Assembly: GCF_003628505.1 (NCBI RefSeq)
Contig: NZ_RBZP01000003.1
Span: 124,001 to 188,000 of the forward strand
DNA length: 64,000 nucleotides
Origin: Oceanobacillus halophilus
GTDB lineage: Bacteria > Bacillota > Bacilli > Bacillales > Amphibacillaceae
Direction of reading: 5' to 3'
The notes beneath the pieces were generated by a model. It worked only from the letters and a program-made list of their open reading frames with translations, searched no databases and was not told the origin of the DNA. Made by a program: the position numbers and the translations under genes. This document shows positions 34,373 to 42,787 of this stretch, piece after piece (positions within the stretch are counted from its first letter, which is position 1; every line of letters begins with the position of its first letter).

Positions 34373-35163
34373 TATTTTGCTATAAACAATTGTGTCCAAT
34401 ATGGTCCTTGGTTTCCGCTATCTTCCATTCCAACACCAATATGGGTAACGGAATCATTTAAAATATTTTTGCGGTGACCTTCACTATTCATCCAGCCATC
34501 CACCACTTCCTGAGCTGTTTGTTGCCCAGCAGCAATGTTTTCAGCAGCAACTGTATAATCAATACCAAATTGCTTCAACATATCAAAAGGTGATCCATAG
34601 GTTGGGGAGTTATGACTGAAATAGCCATTATCCGCCATATCAACAGATTTCTTTTGTGCCGCATCATTTAATTCCTGTGACATTTGTAGTTCTGGAAGTC
34701 CATTTTTCTTACGTTCCTCGTTCGTTAAACGCACCACTTCTTTCACTATTTCACTTGCATCAGCAGCCTGGTTTCCTTCTTGTGGTGTATTATTGTTTCG
34801 TTCGGATTGATTAGTTTCAGGTGAAGTAGGATTTGGCTGTGTAGGAGCTTGTTGTCCTGGATTTAACCTCTCATCGTCTGGAACCGATTGATCATTTGGT
34901 ACACGATTTGGGTCACCGAAGCGATATTCCTTTCGATAAATTTGGTAATTTCCTCTATCTTCCGTGTTCCCATCGAAAAGTGGAAAATCATTATCGGTTC
35001 TTCCATTGTTTTCTTGGTTTTCATTAGGACCAAAACTTACATTTTCAAAATCGTTTGGATTACCAGTATCATTGTTGTTTCTAGCCCCTTCTTCATTGGC
35101 GCAGCCCATCAGAATCATTGGAAAAATAAACAGGGCTAAAAGCCATTTTATATGATTTTTCAT
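34372..35163 (-). CDS. CAP/SCP-domain lipoprotein (YkwD-like)
   Basis: A 263-residue exported protein. Signal IKWLLALFIFPMILMGC ends in a lipobox (Cys about 21), then about 110 residues rich in Asn, Asp, Pro and Gln (a flexible wall-spanning linker), then a CAP domain from about 140 with LTNEERKKNGLPEL, DNGYFSHNSPTYG, AENIAAGQQTAQEVVDGW and MNSEGHRKNILN. His and Glu of the CAP cavity are intact. Function in Bacillaceae is unclear; relatives act at the spore or cell surface. Confidence 0.85.
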   Translation of the reverse strand: MKNHIKWLLALFIFPMILMGCANEEGARNNNDTGNPNDFENVSFGPNENQENNGRTDNDFPLFDGNTEDRGNYQIYRKEYRFGDPNRVPNDQSVPDDERLNPGQQAPTQPNPTSPETNQSERNNNTPQEGNQAADASEIVKEVVRLTNEERKKNGLPELQMSQELNDAAQKKSVDMADNGYFSHNSPTYGSPFDMLKQFGIDYTVAAENIAAGQQTAQEVVDGWMNSEGHRKNILNDSVTHIGVGMEDSGNQGPYWTQLFIAK

Positions 35164-35312
35164 TATCTAACCCCCTATCTATTTGACCTTATTTTAGGTC
35201 GGAGAGGTAAAATTATTCTCCCAATATAAGGGAAGATAGGGAGTGGATAGTTGTAGTATGGGAGAAATGGTTATAAAATAGGAATAGTAGAAGGATTATT
35301 AAGAATTTTAGC

Positions 35313-35403
35313 TATAATAAGTTTACGATGGAGAAGACAGGATTAATATATATAAACCACGTAGCAAAAGACATCTTAGAAAGAGTTTGTCTTTTGCTTT
35401 TTT
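35313..35403 (+). ncRNA. Short terminated transcript or attenuator upstream of the DUF3800 gene
   Basis: A TATAAT box (35313-35318, weak -35) is followed at 35364-35403 by GCAAAAGACA / TGTCTTTTGC, a perfect 10-bp stem with TTTTTTATTTT. The gene start is at 35444, so a transcript of about 80 nt would end before it unless antiterminated. No known riboswitch motif seen. Confidence 0.35.
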
Positions 35404-35443
35404 ATTTTGGTTAAAAATTGCATAAGAGTGGGGTGGTAACATT

Positions 35444-36541
35444 ATGAAGGAATTTGTGGCATTTTTAGAGGAAACTGGAGATTACAGTTTAGACTTAAAA
35501 CACCAAGGATCCAAGTATTTTACGGTTACTGCTGTTATTGTTGAAAAAATTAAATTACGTAAACTAAAAGAAAAGCTCTCTACGTTTTCCGATTCACCAA
35601 ATATGGAAACGATTATACCTGAGATTATCGACAGCGATTTCCATATTTACTCCTTTGTTATTAATAAAAGATTGCTCCGGAAACATAGTGGCCTTGCCTA
35701 TAAGCAGAGTTTTATTCGCCATTTGAACGGCAAGTTGTATAAGGAATTATATAGAACATATGAAAATCTGGAGATAATCGCTGATTTCACGGAAACCAAA
35801 GAATTTTTAGAAGCATTTAAAGTATATATTGAAAAAAACCATATTCCGAATCTTTTCAATCAATCCGAATTTCACTTTTCAAACACAAAGGAGCCAGAAC
35901 TCCTTCAGTTAGTTAACTTAATCTCAAGAATGGTTTTTACAAGATATGAACAACCTAATAAAAAACAAGTTGCCTTTTCGCTTCTAAAATCGAAACTAAT
36001 TCGTGTGACAGAATGGCCGGAAAATAGCGTAGGAAATGAAATAACGCTATCAAAGGAAGAAGCGGAAGCGTATGAAGACATAATTATGGAACGTGCGGTA
36101 CACTTAGCTAGAGATTTTATAGCAAATTATGAAGATGAGAAGGATGCTGTAATAAAAGATCAAGTAAACTTTACCAAATACCTGCTCTTTCATTTATCTC
36201 TTCACCCGGAAAGTTACATCGCAACAGATGAAATTATTGAAAACCTTCGTATTTTTAAAGGGGAGAAGGTCAGTAAACATTACCTGAGATCGAATGTTGT
36301 TGCACCACTGAGGGCTAAGGGAGTTCTGATTGCGAGTAGTGAGAAGGGCTATAAATTACCAATTTCACAGAAAGACTTGATTGATTTTGTTCATTTCAGC
36401 AGTTTAAGAATTCTGCCAATGATTCATCGTCTGCAGAAATGCCGGGATCAAATACTCGTCGCTACGGATAAAGAACTAGATATTATGGACTATCCGGAAT
36501 ATAAAGAACTGAAACAGTACTTAGATAGGATGAGTGGATAA
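35444..36541 (+). CDS. DUF3800-like protein with C-terminal extension
   Basis: A 365-residue protein. FVAFLEETGDYSLD at the N terminus stands where DUF3800 has its YxDESGD active-site strand (Asp changed), EIIADFTETKEF is the second core strand, and LLQLVNLISRMVF the later helix (usual Asp changed to Asn). These changes mean the RNase H-like fold may be inactive as a nuclease. The last 130 residues (LRSNVVAPLRAKGVLIASSEKGYKL) look like a winged helix, perhaps for nucleic acid binding. DUF3800 proteins often travel with mobile or defence genes; here it stands alone beside a type I toxin. Confidence 0.55.
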   Translation: MKEFVAFLEETGDYSLDLKHQGSKYFTVTAVIVEKIKLRKLKEKLSTFSDSPNMETIIPEIIDSDFHIYSFVINKRLLRKHSGLAYKQSFIRHLNGKLYKELYRTYENLEIIADFTETKEFLEAFKVYIEKNHIPNLFNQSEFHFSNTKEPELLQLVNLISRMVFTRYEQPNKKQVAFSLLKSKLIRVTEWPENSVGNEITLSKEEAEAYEDIIMERAVHLARDFIANYEDEKDAVIKDQVNFTKYLLFHLSLHPESYIATDEIIENLRIFKGEKVSKHYLRSNVVAPLRAKGVLIASSEKGYKLPISQKDLIDFVHFSSLRILPMIHRLQKCRDQILVATDKELDIMDYPEYKELKQYLDRMSG

Positions 36542-36607
36542 TGAGGAAGCAAAGAATCATGAACGAATATAGGAAAATATGTTCTGTTAGCAAGAAGTGA
36601 ATTGCGA

Positions 36608-36613
36608 TATAAT
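36608..36613 (+). promoter_or_regulatory. -10 box of the holin-like toxin
   Basis: TATAAT at 36608-36613, preceded by only a weak -35. The leader contains TCCCT (about 36653) and AGGGA (36668-36672), which can pair and bury the toxin RBS AAGGGGGG. Confidence 0.5.
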
Positions 36614-36681
36614 GATACTTGTACAATAAGGCTTTTCGTGGGTGGTGGCTCACTCCCTGACTTTTATAGGGAAGGGGGGTG

Positions 36682-36768
36682 ATGCTTCTGACGGTATTCG
36701 AATCACTCGTTCTAATGATTTCATTTGGAACATTGGTAGTGGCGATATTGTCCAATCAAAAAAAATAA
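36682..36768 (+). CDS. Holin-like type I toxin, 28 residues
   Basis: ATG 36682 directly after AAGGGGGGTG. The product MLLTVFESLVLMISFGTLVV is one membrane helix followed by AILSNQKK, the pattern of the small holin-like toxins of Bacillaceae (TxpA/BsrG-type loci). About 70 bp downstream the block AATCCTTAAACGTGAGTCGC, GGAGGGCTATTGTACATGG and the terminator at 36851 have the layout usual for these loci, where an antisense RNA controls the toxin. Overproduction would depolarise the membrane. The antisense promoter was not identified. Confidence 0.75.
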   Translation: MLLTVFESLVLMISFGTLVVAILSNQKK

Positions 36769-36850
36769 CCACCCTATAAGCCTGACGAGCGATTAGGGTG
36801 ATTAGAATCCTTAAACGTGAGTCGCCCCCCAAGGAGGGCTATTGTACATG

Positions 36851-36889
36851 GCCGTTAGTGTAACCAGCACTAACGGTCTTCTTTTATTT
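36851..36889 (+). terminator. Terminator of the toxin transcript
   Basis: GGCCGTTAGTG pairs with CACTAACGGTC, followed by TTCTTTTATTTT. Confidence 0.85.
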
Positions 36890-36970
36890 TATGCATGATA
36901 TCTACTTTTATTATAACGAATAAAGCCCAACTTGAAAACCAAATAATCTAATTCAAATGGAATGACGCCA

Positions 36971-37000
36971 TTCGACAAAATCCGGGGAGTGCCAGGCACC
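36971..37000 (+). repeat. REP-like element, copy 14
   Basis: TTCGACAAAATCCGGGGAGT then GCCAGGCACC. It ends exactly one base before the stop codon of the minus-strand gene at 37001. It is the last copy; none was seen in 37.0-64.0 kb. Confidence 0.92.
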
Positions 37001-38035
37001 TTAGGGTTTTGGTCTGCCATATTTAACTAATACGTGCCACAGCAGTTTTAATTCTTGAAGGATTTGTTCTACGGTTCCGTGATCTTTCCAAGTATCTGGA
37101 TTTTCCTTTACCTCCCTAACGGCAGCACCAATAATGCTAGCATCAATATAACCATTTGATGCAATTCGCTTTGCTAAGTTTGGCATGGTTGGCCCCCTGA
37201 AATTCTTTGGCACTTCATTCACAGGTAGGACAAACCCCATGTGCCAATATAAATCAATGGAATAGGTTGCACAAAGTTCTTCAAGGTTATTTCCAGTTTT
37301 AGTTCCTTGAAAGCAGGGATCTGCCACTAGAATTTCTACATCCTCTTTTAGAGAAATATCTCCGTGAATTTGAGCTTCAATATAGTGGTTTAGGTTGCGT
37401 GCTGGCTCATTATCGTCCGTTTCGTTAAATACCTCCTGGAGGTTGTACAATAAATGATGGATGAATTTTGTTGGAGTTAAATTTCTTTCTCCTATGGCAA
37501 AATCTCTTGTGAATATTTCTGCTAAAAGTCCAGCCATGATAAAGTCAAATTCCTTATAAGTTCCCTTTTCTCTTGTATCCTCATGGGAATCTAAATATGT
37601 ATAAGTTGCACGGTAGGAAACCTCTGTAGATAAAAGGAAGTAACATGACCCGAAACGTGGAGATGGTCCATCTGGATGCAGCATCAAATTTAGGGCACCG
37701 TATTTTGGCCGGTGTTGATTAGTAGTTCCCTCCATCTGGTATGCACCACCGAATATCTTCTCTTCCCAAAGATCCCGTGCACCACCAGAGTATGCTGATA
37801 CACTTCCGTTAGATATGAGCGTTTCGAACTGACTTTTATACTTTCCTTGTTCAAGTAATGCTTCAGCAACACTTTTCATAGCTGAATCAGGCCTATCTGG
37901 ATGAAAATGCAGACCAATTTTTGCGTTTTCCTGTAAATTTTTGACTGCTTGATTAAATGTCTTTTCCGAGATATTGGACATTTTTCTGACATGATGGATG
38001 ATTTGATTAGCTTCTTTTTTTATGTACTCTTGCAT
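37001..38035 (-). CDS. DUF3626-family protein
   Basis: A 344-residue cytoplasmic protein. It resembles DUF3626 by LHFHPDRPDS (about residue 41), SGGARDLWEEKIFGGAY, RPKYGALNLM, RFGSCYFLL and NLAKRIASNGYIDASIIG. Function is unknown to me; the conserved HFHPDR and YGALN suggest an enzyme. Monocistronic and divergent from preT. Confidence 0.7.
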   Translation of the reverse strand: MQEYIKKEANQIIHHVRKMSNISEKTFNQAVKNLQENAKIGLHFHPDRPDSAMKSVAEALLEQGKYKSQFETLISNGSVSAYSGGARDLWEEKIFGGAYQMEGTTNQHRPKYGALNLMLHPDGPSPRFGSCYFLLSTEVSYRATYTYLDSHEDTREKGTYKEFDFIMAGLLAEIFTRDFAIGERNLTPTKFIHHLLYNLQEVFNETDDNEPARNLNHYIEAQIHGDISLKEDVEILVADPCFQGTKTGNNLEELCATYSIDLYWHMGFVLPVNEVPKNFRGPTMPNLAKRIASNGYIDASIIGAAVREVKENPDTWKDHGTVEQILQELKLLWHVLVKYGRPKP

Positions 38036-38362
38036 AAGAGGTAATGTGTTCCAAAGCTAACTGTTGAGCTCTTGTTAATTTCATAAAAGGATTACTCCTC
38101 CCCAAAGAGTTATTACCCAAATTTTAACATATTTCAAAATGGCTTAGCGTTCATATCTAGCTTGATTGGCAGTTTCTTTTGTCCTCCATCAATTAAGCAA
38201 TAGGCCATTGTTTACAGTTCGGCCAAATAATTCATTAATTGTTTTACAATCTGTCCAATGAATAAGAATATTATAAATTTTATAATAACTAATGAACAAG
38301 TTTACACCTACTAGTAAAATTTACATTCTATTTCTTTAACTTACCCCGCTTCACGAAATCCT

Positions 38363-38505
38363 TATAATATGACGCACATGCAATTAAAAATGATCTATTT
38401 ATTTTCCAGAAATGAAAAAATGAATAATTCTTTACAGAGAAGGTTTGCTGTAAAGGTAGTGATTTTACTATTAGGTTGAGTAATAGTAACTTTCTCTTTT
38501 TTATA
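38363..38505 (+). promoter_or_regulatory. Promoter and attenuator-like leader of the pyrimidine catabolic operon
   Basis: TATAAT lies at 38363-38368. In the leader, hairpin 1 is CTTTACAG (38430-38437) with CTGTAAAG (38448-38455); a terminator-like hairpin is TTACTATTA (38465-38473) with TAATAGTAA (38481-38489) followed by CTTTCTCTTTTTT; GTAAA (38450-38454) can instead pair with TTTAC (38464-38468), joining the two. This may be an attenuator before preT (38529). The stem is AT-rich, so strength is uncertain. The rest of 38036-38528 has no gene. Confidence 0.4.
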
Positions 38506-38528
38506 CATGCTTTAAAGGAGGTTTATCA

Positions 38529-39902
38529 TTGAGCGATTTATTAAAGAATCTTATATCAGGTAAGGTACTTAACGAAAACTTCGAGGAGTCCAAGCCGAGT
38601 TTTAATCCTCAAGAAGCATTAGATGAAGCAAATCGGTGTTTATATTGTTATGACGCACCTTGTATTACAGCCTGCCCAACAGGGATTGATATCCCAGGTT
38701 TTATTAAAAAGATTGCATCTGGGAATTTGAAGGGGTCAGCTACAACAATCATGGAAGCGAATCCTGTTGGAGCCAGTTGTGCACGCGTTTGCCCAACAGA
38801 AGAATTGTGTGAGGGTGCTTGTGTATTAAATCACTCTACCAAACCGATTCCGATTGGTGATTTGCAAAGATTTGCTACGGATTGGGCAATTAAAAATGAA
38901 GAAGTATTGTTTGAGGCTGGTAAAAGCAACGGTAAAAAGGTTGCTATTGTCGGAAGTGGACCTGCTGGATTGTCAGCTGCACGCGAGTTAGCACGTCTAG
39001 GATATGAAATAACGGTTTTTGAAGCTAAAAGCGAAGCAGGTGGTTTAGATACATTTGGAATTGTTCCTTTCCGTCTGCCGAAAGATATCTCTATATGGGA
39101 AGTAGAACAAGTGAAGAATTTGGGAGTGGAAATAAGAACAAATACTGTAATTGGCAAGGATATTTTGGCGGAAGAACTTGCAGAAGAATACGATGCCGTT
39201 ATTCTTGCTGTGGGAATGTCGAAAGTTCCTGACTTAGGAATGGAAGGCGAGGACCTGGAGGGAATTTATGATGCCATTGACTTGGTAGAAAGGACCAAAA
39301 ATGGTGAATATATAGAGGAGTTTGCTGGTAAACGGGTAGCTGTCATTGGTGCCGGAAATACTGCCATTGATGGTGCCACAACATCCGTTAGACTTGGTGC
39401 TGAAAATGTAAAAATTCTTTACCGGAGAACTGAGGCAGAAATGACTGCTTATGATTTTGAATATGAGTTTGCCAAACAAGATGGCGTAGAATTTAGATGG
39501 CTGACCAATCCAAAGCGTCTGATTAGTGACGAAAATGGGCATGTGAAGCAGATGGAATGTGTGCGAATGGAATTACAAGATGCGGGTGATGACGGGAGAC
39601 CACGCCCTGTAGAGATAAAAGGATCTGAATTCGTGCTGGATGTAGACATTGTAGTAAAAGCCATTGGTCAAACGAGACATAGAGCCATTATTGAAGCTTT
39701 TGGTTTGGAACATCATGGTGGAGTTGTGAAAGCAGATCCAAAGACGTTTATAACATCGAACCCAAAAGTGTACGCAGCAGGAGATGTGATATTTGGAAAA
39801 GGGGTTGGCGAAGCAATGGTTGTATCCGCGGCACAGCAAGGTAAGGATACAGCATTGGCAATCCACGAACGTCTCAAAGAATCTGTAACAGAGAGTGCAT
39901 AA
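38529..39902 (+). CDS. preT: NAD-dependent dihydropyrimidine dehydrogenase, PreT subunit
   Basis: A 457-residue flavoprotein from TTG 38529 (AAAGGAGG upstream). The N-terminal Fe-S part holds CLYCYDAPCITACPTGID and CARVCPTEELCEGAC; FAD binding is VAIVGSGPAGLSAARELARL; NAD binding is VAVIGAGNTAIDGATTSVRL; the end has AAGDVIFGKGVGEAMVVSAAQ. It feeds electrons from NADH to PreA for reducing uracil or thymine to the 5,6-dihydro form. It starts the pyrimidine operon; preA is 29 bp downstream. Confidence 0.92.
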   Translation: MSDLLKNLISGKVLNENFEESKPSFNPQEALDEANRCLYCYDAPCITACPTGIDIPGFIKKIASGNLKGSATTIMEANPVGASCARVCPTEELCEGACVLNHSTKPIPIGDLQRFATDWAIKNEEVLFEAGKSNGKKVAIVGSGPAGLSAARELARLGYEITVFEAKSEAGGLDTFGIVPFRLPKDISIWEVEQVKNLGVEIRTNTVIGKDILAEELAEEYDAVILAVGMSKVPDLGMEGEDLEGIYDAIDLVERTKNGEYIEEFAGKRVAVIGAGNTAIDGATTSVRLGAENVKILYRRTEAEMTAYDFEYEFAKQDGVEFRWLTNPKRLISDENGHVKQMECVRMELQDAGDDGRPRPVEIKGSEFVLDVDIVVKAIGQTRHRAIIEAFGLEHHGGVVKADPKTFITSNPKVYAAGDVIFGKGVGEAMVVSAAQQGKDTALAIHERLKESVTESA

Positions 39903-39931
39903 TCGACTGTTTTATGATTAGGAGGATGTAA

Positions 39932-41200
39932 ATGGCTGATATAAGTATTAATTTTGCTGGAATCAAATCACCAAATCCCTACTGGCTAGCATCTGCGCCC
40001 CCAACAAATACAGGTTATCAAGTACAGCGTGCATTTGAAGCGGGTTGGGGTGGGGCTGTATGGAAAACATTAGGAGAGCCGATTTTAAATGTAACCTCTC
40101 GCTTTGGTGCAAGTCACTTCAATGGACAACGAGTTGCTGGCTTTAACAATATCGAACTGATATCCGATCGTCCTATTGAGGATAATTTGAAAGAAATCTA
40201 TGAAACAAAGAAACTTTTTCCCGATCGGGTAATCATTGCATCTTTGATGGTTGAACCTGAACGTGAGAAGTGGCATGAGATTGTAAAAAGGGTCCAGGAT
40301 GTAGGAGTTGATGGATTCGAGTTAAACCTTGGCTGTCCTCATGGAATGTCTGAAAGAGGGATGGGGGCAGCTGTTGGTCAACATCCTGATTTAGTTGAGA
40401 TGACTACCATGTATGCGAAAGAAGTGGCTGAAGTTCCAGTTATTACGAAACTTACGCCAAACATTACGGATATAACAGCAACAGCAAAGGCAGCTGCACG
40501 AGGTGGAGCAGATGCCATTAGTTTGATAAACACCATTAATAGCTTAATAGGTGTTGATTTAGATACATGGAATACTATCCCGAATGTGAATGGAAAAGGA
40601 GCACATGGTGGCTATTGTGGACCTGCTGTGAAGCCAATCGCTTTAAATATGGTTGGTGAATGTGCTAGGAATCCGGAAGTGAATATCCCAATATCAGGAA
40701 TAGGTGGTATTTCTACATGGAAGGACACCGTTGAGTTTATGCTGATGGGTGCGGGTGGTGTTCAGATTTGTACTGCAGCAATGCACCATGGATTCCGTAT
40801 TATCGATGATTTAACCGAAGGATTGGAAAATTATTTAGATGAAAAGGGAATTGATTCCCTAAGTGATATTATTGGAAAATCGGTTGAAAAGTACACAGAC
40901 TGGAGCGAACTGGATTTAAATCATAAATTAGTTGCTCGAATTAATAATGATGTATGCATTAATTGTAATAAATGCCATATTGCCTGTGAAGATACATCTC
41001 ATCAGTGTATCGATATGTTAAAAGATGGAAATGGAAATGACATCTTGCGAGTAAGAGAAGATGATTGTGTTGGGTGTAATCTATGCTCCATCGTCTGTCC
41101 AGTTGATGGTGCTATCGATATGGTTGATCTGACTCCAACTGAACCGCCAATGTCCTGGAATGACCGTCAGGCTGCTATTCAGATGTTGGAAAGGCGCTAA
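39932..41200 (+). CDS. preA: NAD-dependent dihydropyrimidine dehydrogenase, PreA subunit
   Basis: A 422-residue FMN TIM-barrel like dihydroorotate dehydrogenase, with ASAPPTNTGYQ, GFELNLGCPHGMSERGMG (catalytic Cys region), a glycine-rich GGISTWKDTVEFMLMGAG, and two C-terminal 4Fe-4S clusters (CINCNKCHIACEDTSHQCI and CVGCNLCSIVCPVDGAI). It reduces the pyrimidine ring; partner of PreT. RBS GGAGG. hydA follows after 50 bp. Confidence 0.93.
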   Translation: MADISINFAGIKSPNPYWLASAPPTNTGYQVQRAFEAGWGGAVWKTLGEPILNVTSRFGASHFNGQRVAGFNNIELISDRPIEDNLKEIYETKKLFPDRVIIASLMVEPEREKWHEIVKRVQDVGVDGFELNLGCPHGMSERGMGAAVGQHPDLVEMTTMYAKEVAEVPVITKLTPNITDITATAKAAARGGADAISLINTINSLIGVDLDTWNTIPNVNGKGAHGGYCGPAVKPIALNMVGECARNPEVNIPISGIGGISTWKDTVEFMLMGAGGVQICTAAMHHGFRIIDDLTEGLENYLDEKGIDSLSDIIGKSVEKYTDWSELDLNHKLVARINNDVCINCNKCHIACEDTSHQCIDMLKDGNGNDILRVREDDCVGCNLCSIVCPVDGAIDMVDLTPTEPPMSWNDRQAAIQMLERR

Positions 41201-41250
41201 TTACTTGGGTGAAAATCAATAATACAGCATTATGATAGGAGGAATCATGG

Positions 41251-42666
41251 ATGAAAAAAATAATAAAAAACGGAACGATAGTGACAGCAGCAGATACGTA
41301 TCAGGCGGATGTTTTAATTGAGAATGAAAAAGTAAAAGCAATTGGCAATGACTTAAGTGATGTATATGCAGAGGTTATTGATGCATCAGGCCTCTACGTA
41401 TTTCCTGGAGGCATTGACCCACATACCCATATGGAGATGCCTTTTGGTGGGACGGTAACAAAAGATGATTTTGAAAGTGGAACCATTGCTGCTGCGCATG
41501 GAGGGACGACTACAATTATTGACTTTTGTCTAACGGAAAAAGGCAAGACATTAAAGAGTGCATTGGAAAAGTGGCATGCCAAATCAGAAGGACGAGCGGT
41601 GATTGATTATGGGTTCCATTTACAAATCGTGGAAGCAAACGAGACTGTGTTGCAGGAAATCCCATCCATTATAGAAGAAGAAGGCGTTACTTCCTTTAAG
41701 GTGTTTATGGCTTATAAAAATGTTTTGCAAGCAGATGATGAAACGCTGTTTCAAACACTCATTACTGCAAAAGATCATGGAGGCTTGGTCATGGTCCATG
41801 CCGAGAATGGGGATGTGATTGAATACTTGACCCAGGAAGCGTTAAAAGCAGGAAATACAGAACCAATCTATCATGCTTTAACACGTCCGCCAGAACTAGA
41901 AGGAGAGGCGACAGGGCGAGCAGCTAAGTTAACAGCATTAGCTAATTCCCAGTTATATGTTGTGCATGTCACGTGTAAAGAAGCGGTAGAGCAAATTGCC
42001 GAAGCACGCAGTAAAGGGTTCTCTGTTTATGGAGAAACTTGTCCACAATATTTGGTACTTGATCAAACATATATGGAAAAGCCTAATTTCGAAGGGGCTA
42101 AATATGTTTGGTCCCCACCGTTACGAGATAAATCCAATCAGGAAGTACTTTGGAATGCGCTGAAAAGTGGAGAATTACAAACAATTGGTTCTGATCATTG
42201 TTCCTTTGATTTTGATGGTCAGAAAGATTTAGGAAAAGATGACTTTACGAAGATTCCTAATGGTGGACCGTTTGTTGAAGACCGCTTCAGTGTTCTATTT
42301 TCGGAAGGGGTGAAAAAAGGGCGTATATCTCTGAATCAATTTGTAGACATGGTTTCGACGCAAACTGCGAAATTATTTGGTTTATTCCCACAAAAAGGAA
42401 CCATTGCTCCGGGGACAGATGCGGACATCGTCTTATTTGATCCAAACGTAGAACGGACGATATCAGCTAATACGCACCATATGGCTGTCGACTACAACGC
42501 GCTCGAAGGAATGAAAATCACTGGTCAACCAGTAACGGTTTTATCCCGTGGAGAGTATGTGATCAAAGATAAAGAATTGGTTGCAAAACCTGGAACTGGG
42601 AAATTCCTAAAAAGAGAGAAGTTCAACACGGTTACACAAGAAGACCAAAAGGTAGAAAGTATATAA
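41251..42666 (+). CDS. hydA: Dihydropyrimidinase
   Basis: A 471-residue amidohydrolase. Metal ligands: GGIDPHTHMEMPFGG, the carboxylated Lys in TSFKVFMAYKN (about residue 150), His in VHAENGD, His in VVHVTCKEA and Asp in IGSDHCSFDF. It hydrolyses dihydrouracil or dihydrothymine to N-carbamoyl-beta-alanine or its methyl form. Position after preTA favours this over a general hydantoinase. RBS AGGAGG. A hairpin (42685-42719, TAGCTGCTT/AAGCAGCTA) separates it from the permease gene. Confidence 0.92.
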   Translation: MKKIIKNGTIVTAADTYQADVLIENEKVKAIGNDLSDVYAEVIDASGLYVFPGGIDPHTHMEMPFGGTVTKDDFESGTIAAAHGGTTTIIDFCLTEKGKTLKSALEKWHAKSEGRAVIDYGFHLQIVEANETVLQEIPSIIEEEGVTSFKVFMAYKNVLQADDETLFQTLITAKDHGGLVMVHAENGDVIEYLTQEALKAGNTEPIYHALTRPPELEGEATGRAAKLTALANSQLYVVHVTCKEAVEQIAEARSKGFSVYGETCPQYLVLDQTYMEKPNFEGAKYVWSPPLRDKSNQEVLWNALKSGELQTIGSDHCSFDFDGQKDLGKDDFTKIPNGGPFVEDRFSVLFSEGVKKGRISLNQFVDMVSTQTAKLFGLFPQKGTIAPGTDADIVLFDPNVERTISANTHHMAVDYNALEGMKITGQPVTVLSRGEYVIKDKELVAKPGTGKFLKREKFNTVTQEDQKVESI

Positions 42667-42787
42667 ACAATCGATCTTAATCCGTAGCTGCTTGATGAAT
42701 TCTAGAAATTAAGCAGCTATTCGGATTTTATATAAAACAGGGATGGTCTATCTCTTTAAAAAATTTATAGGAAGAAGGTCGATAATA

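Noticed and set aside
36483-36832. Minus-strand frames across the toxin locus
   Set aside because: No RBS; they lie antisense to the toxin transcript and share no recognisable protein features.
14224-37000. REP copies considered as a CRISPR array
   Set aside because: Spacing is irregular over kilobases, copies are mostly in pairs, and no cas genes are present.
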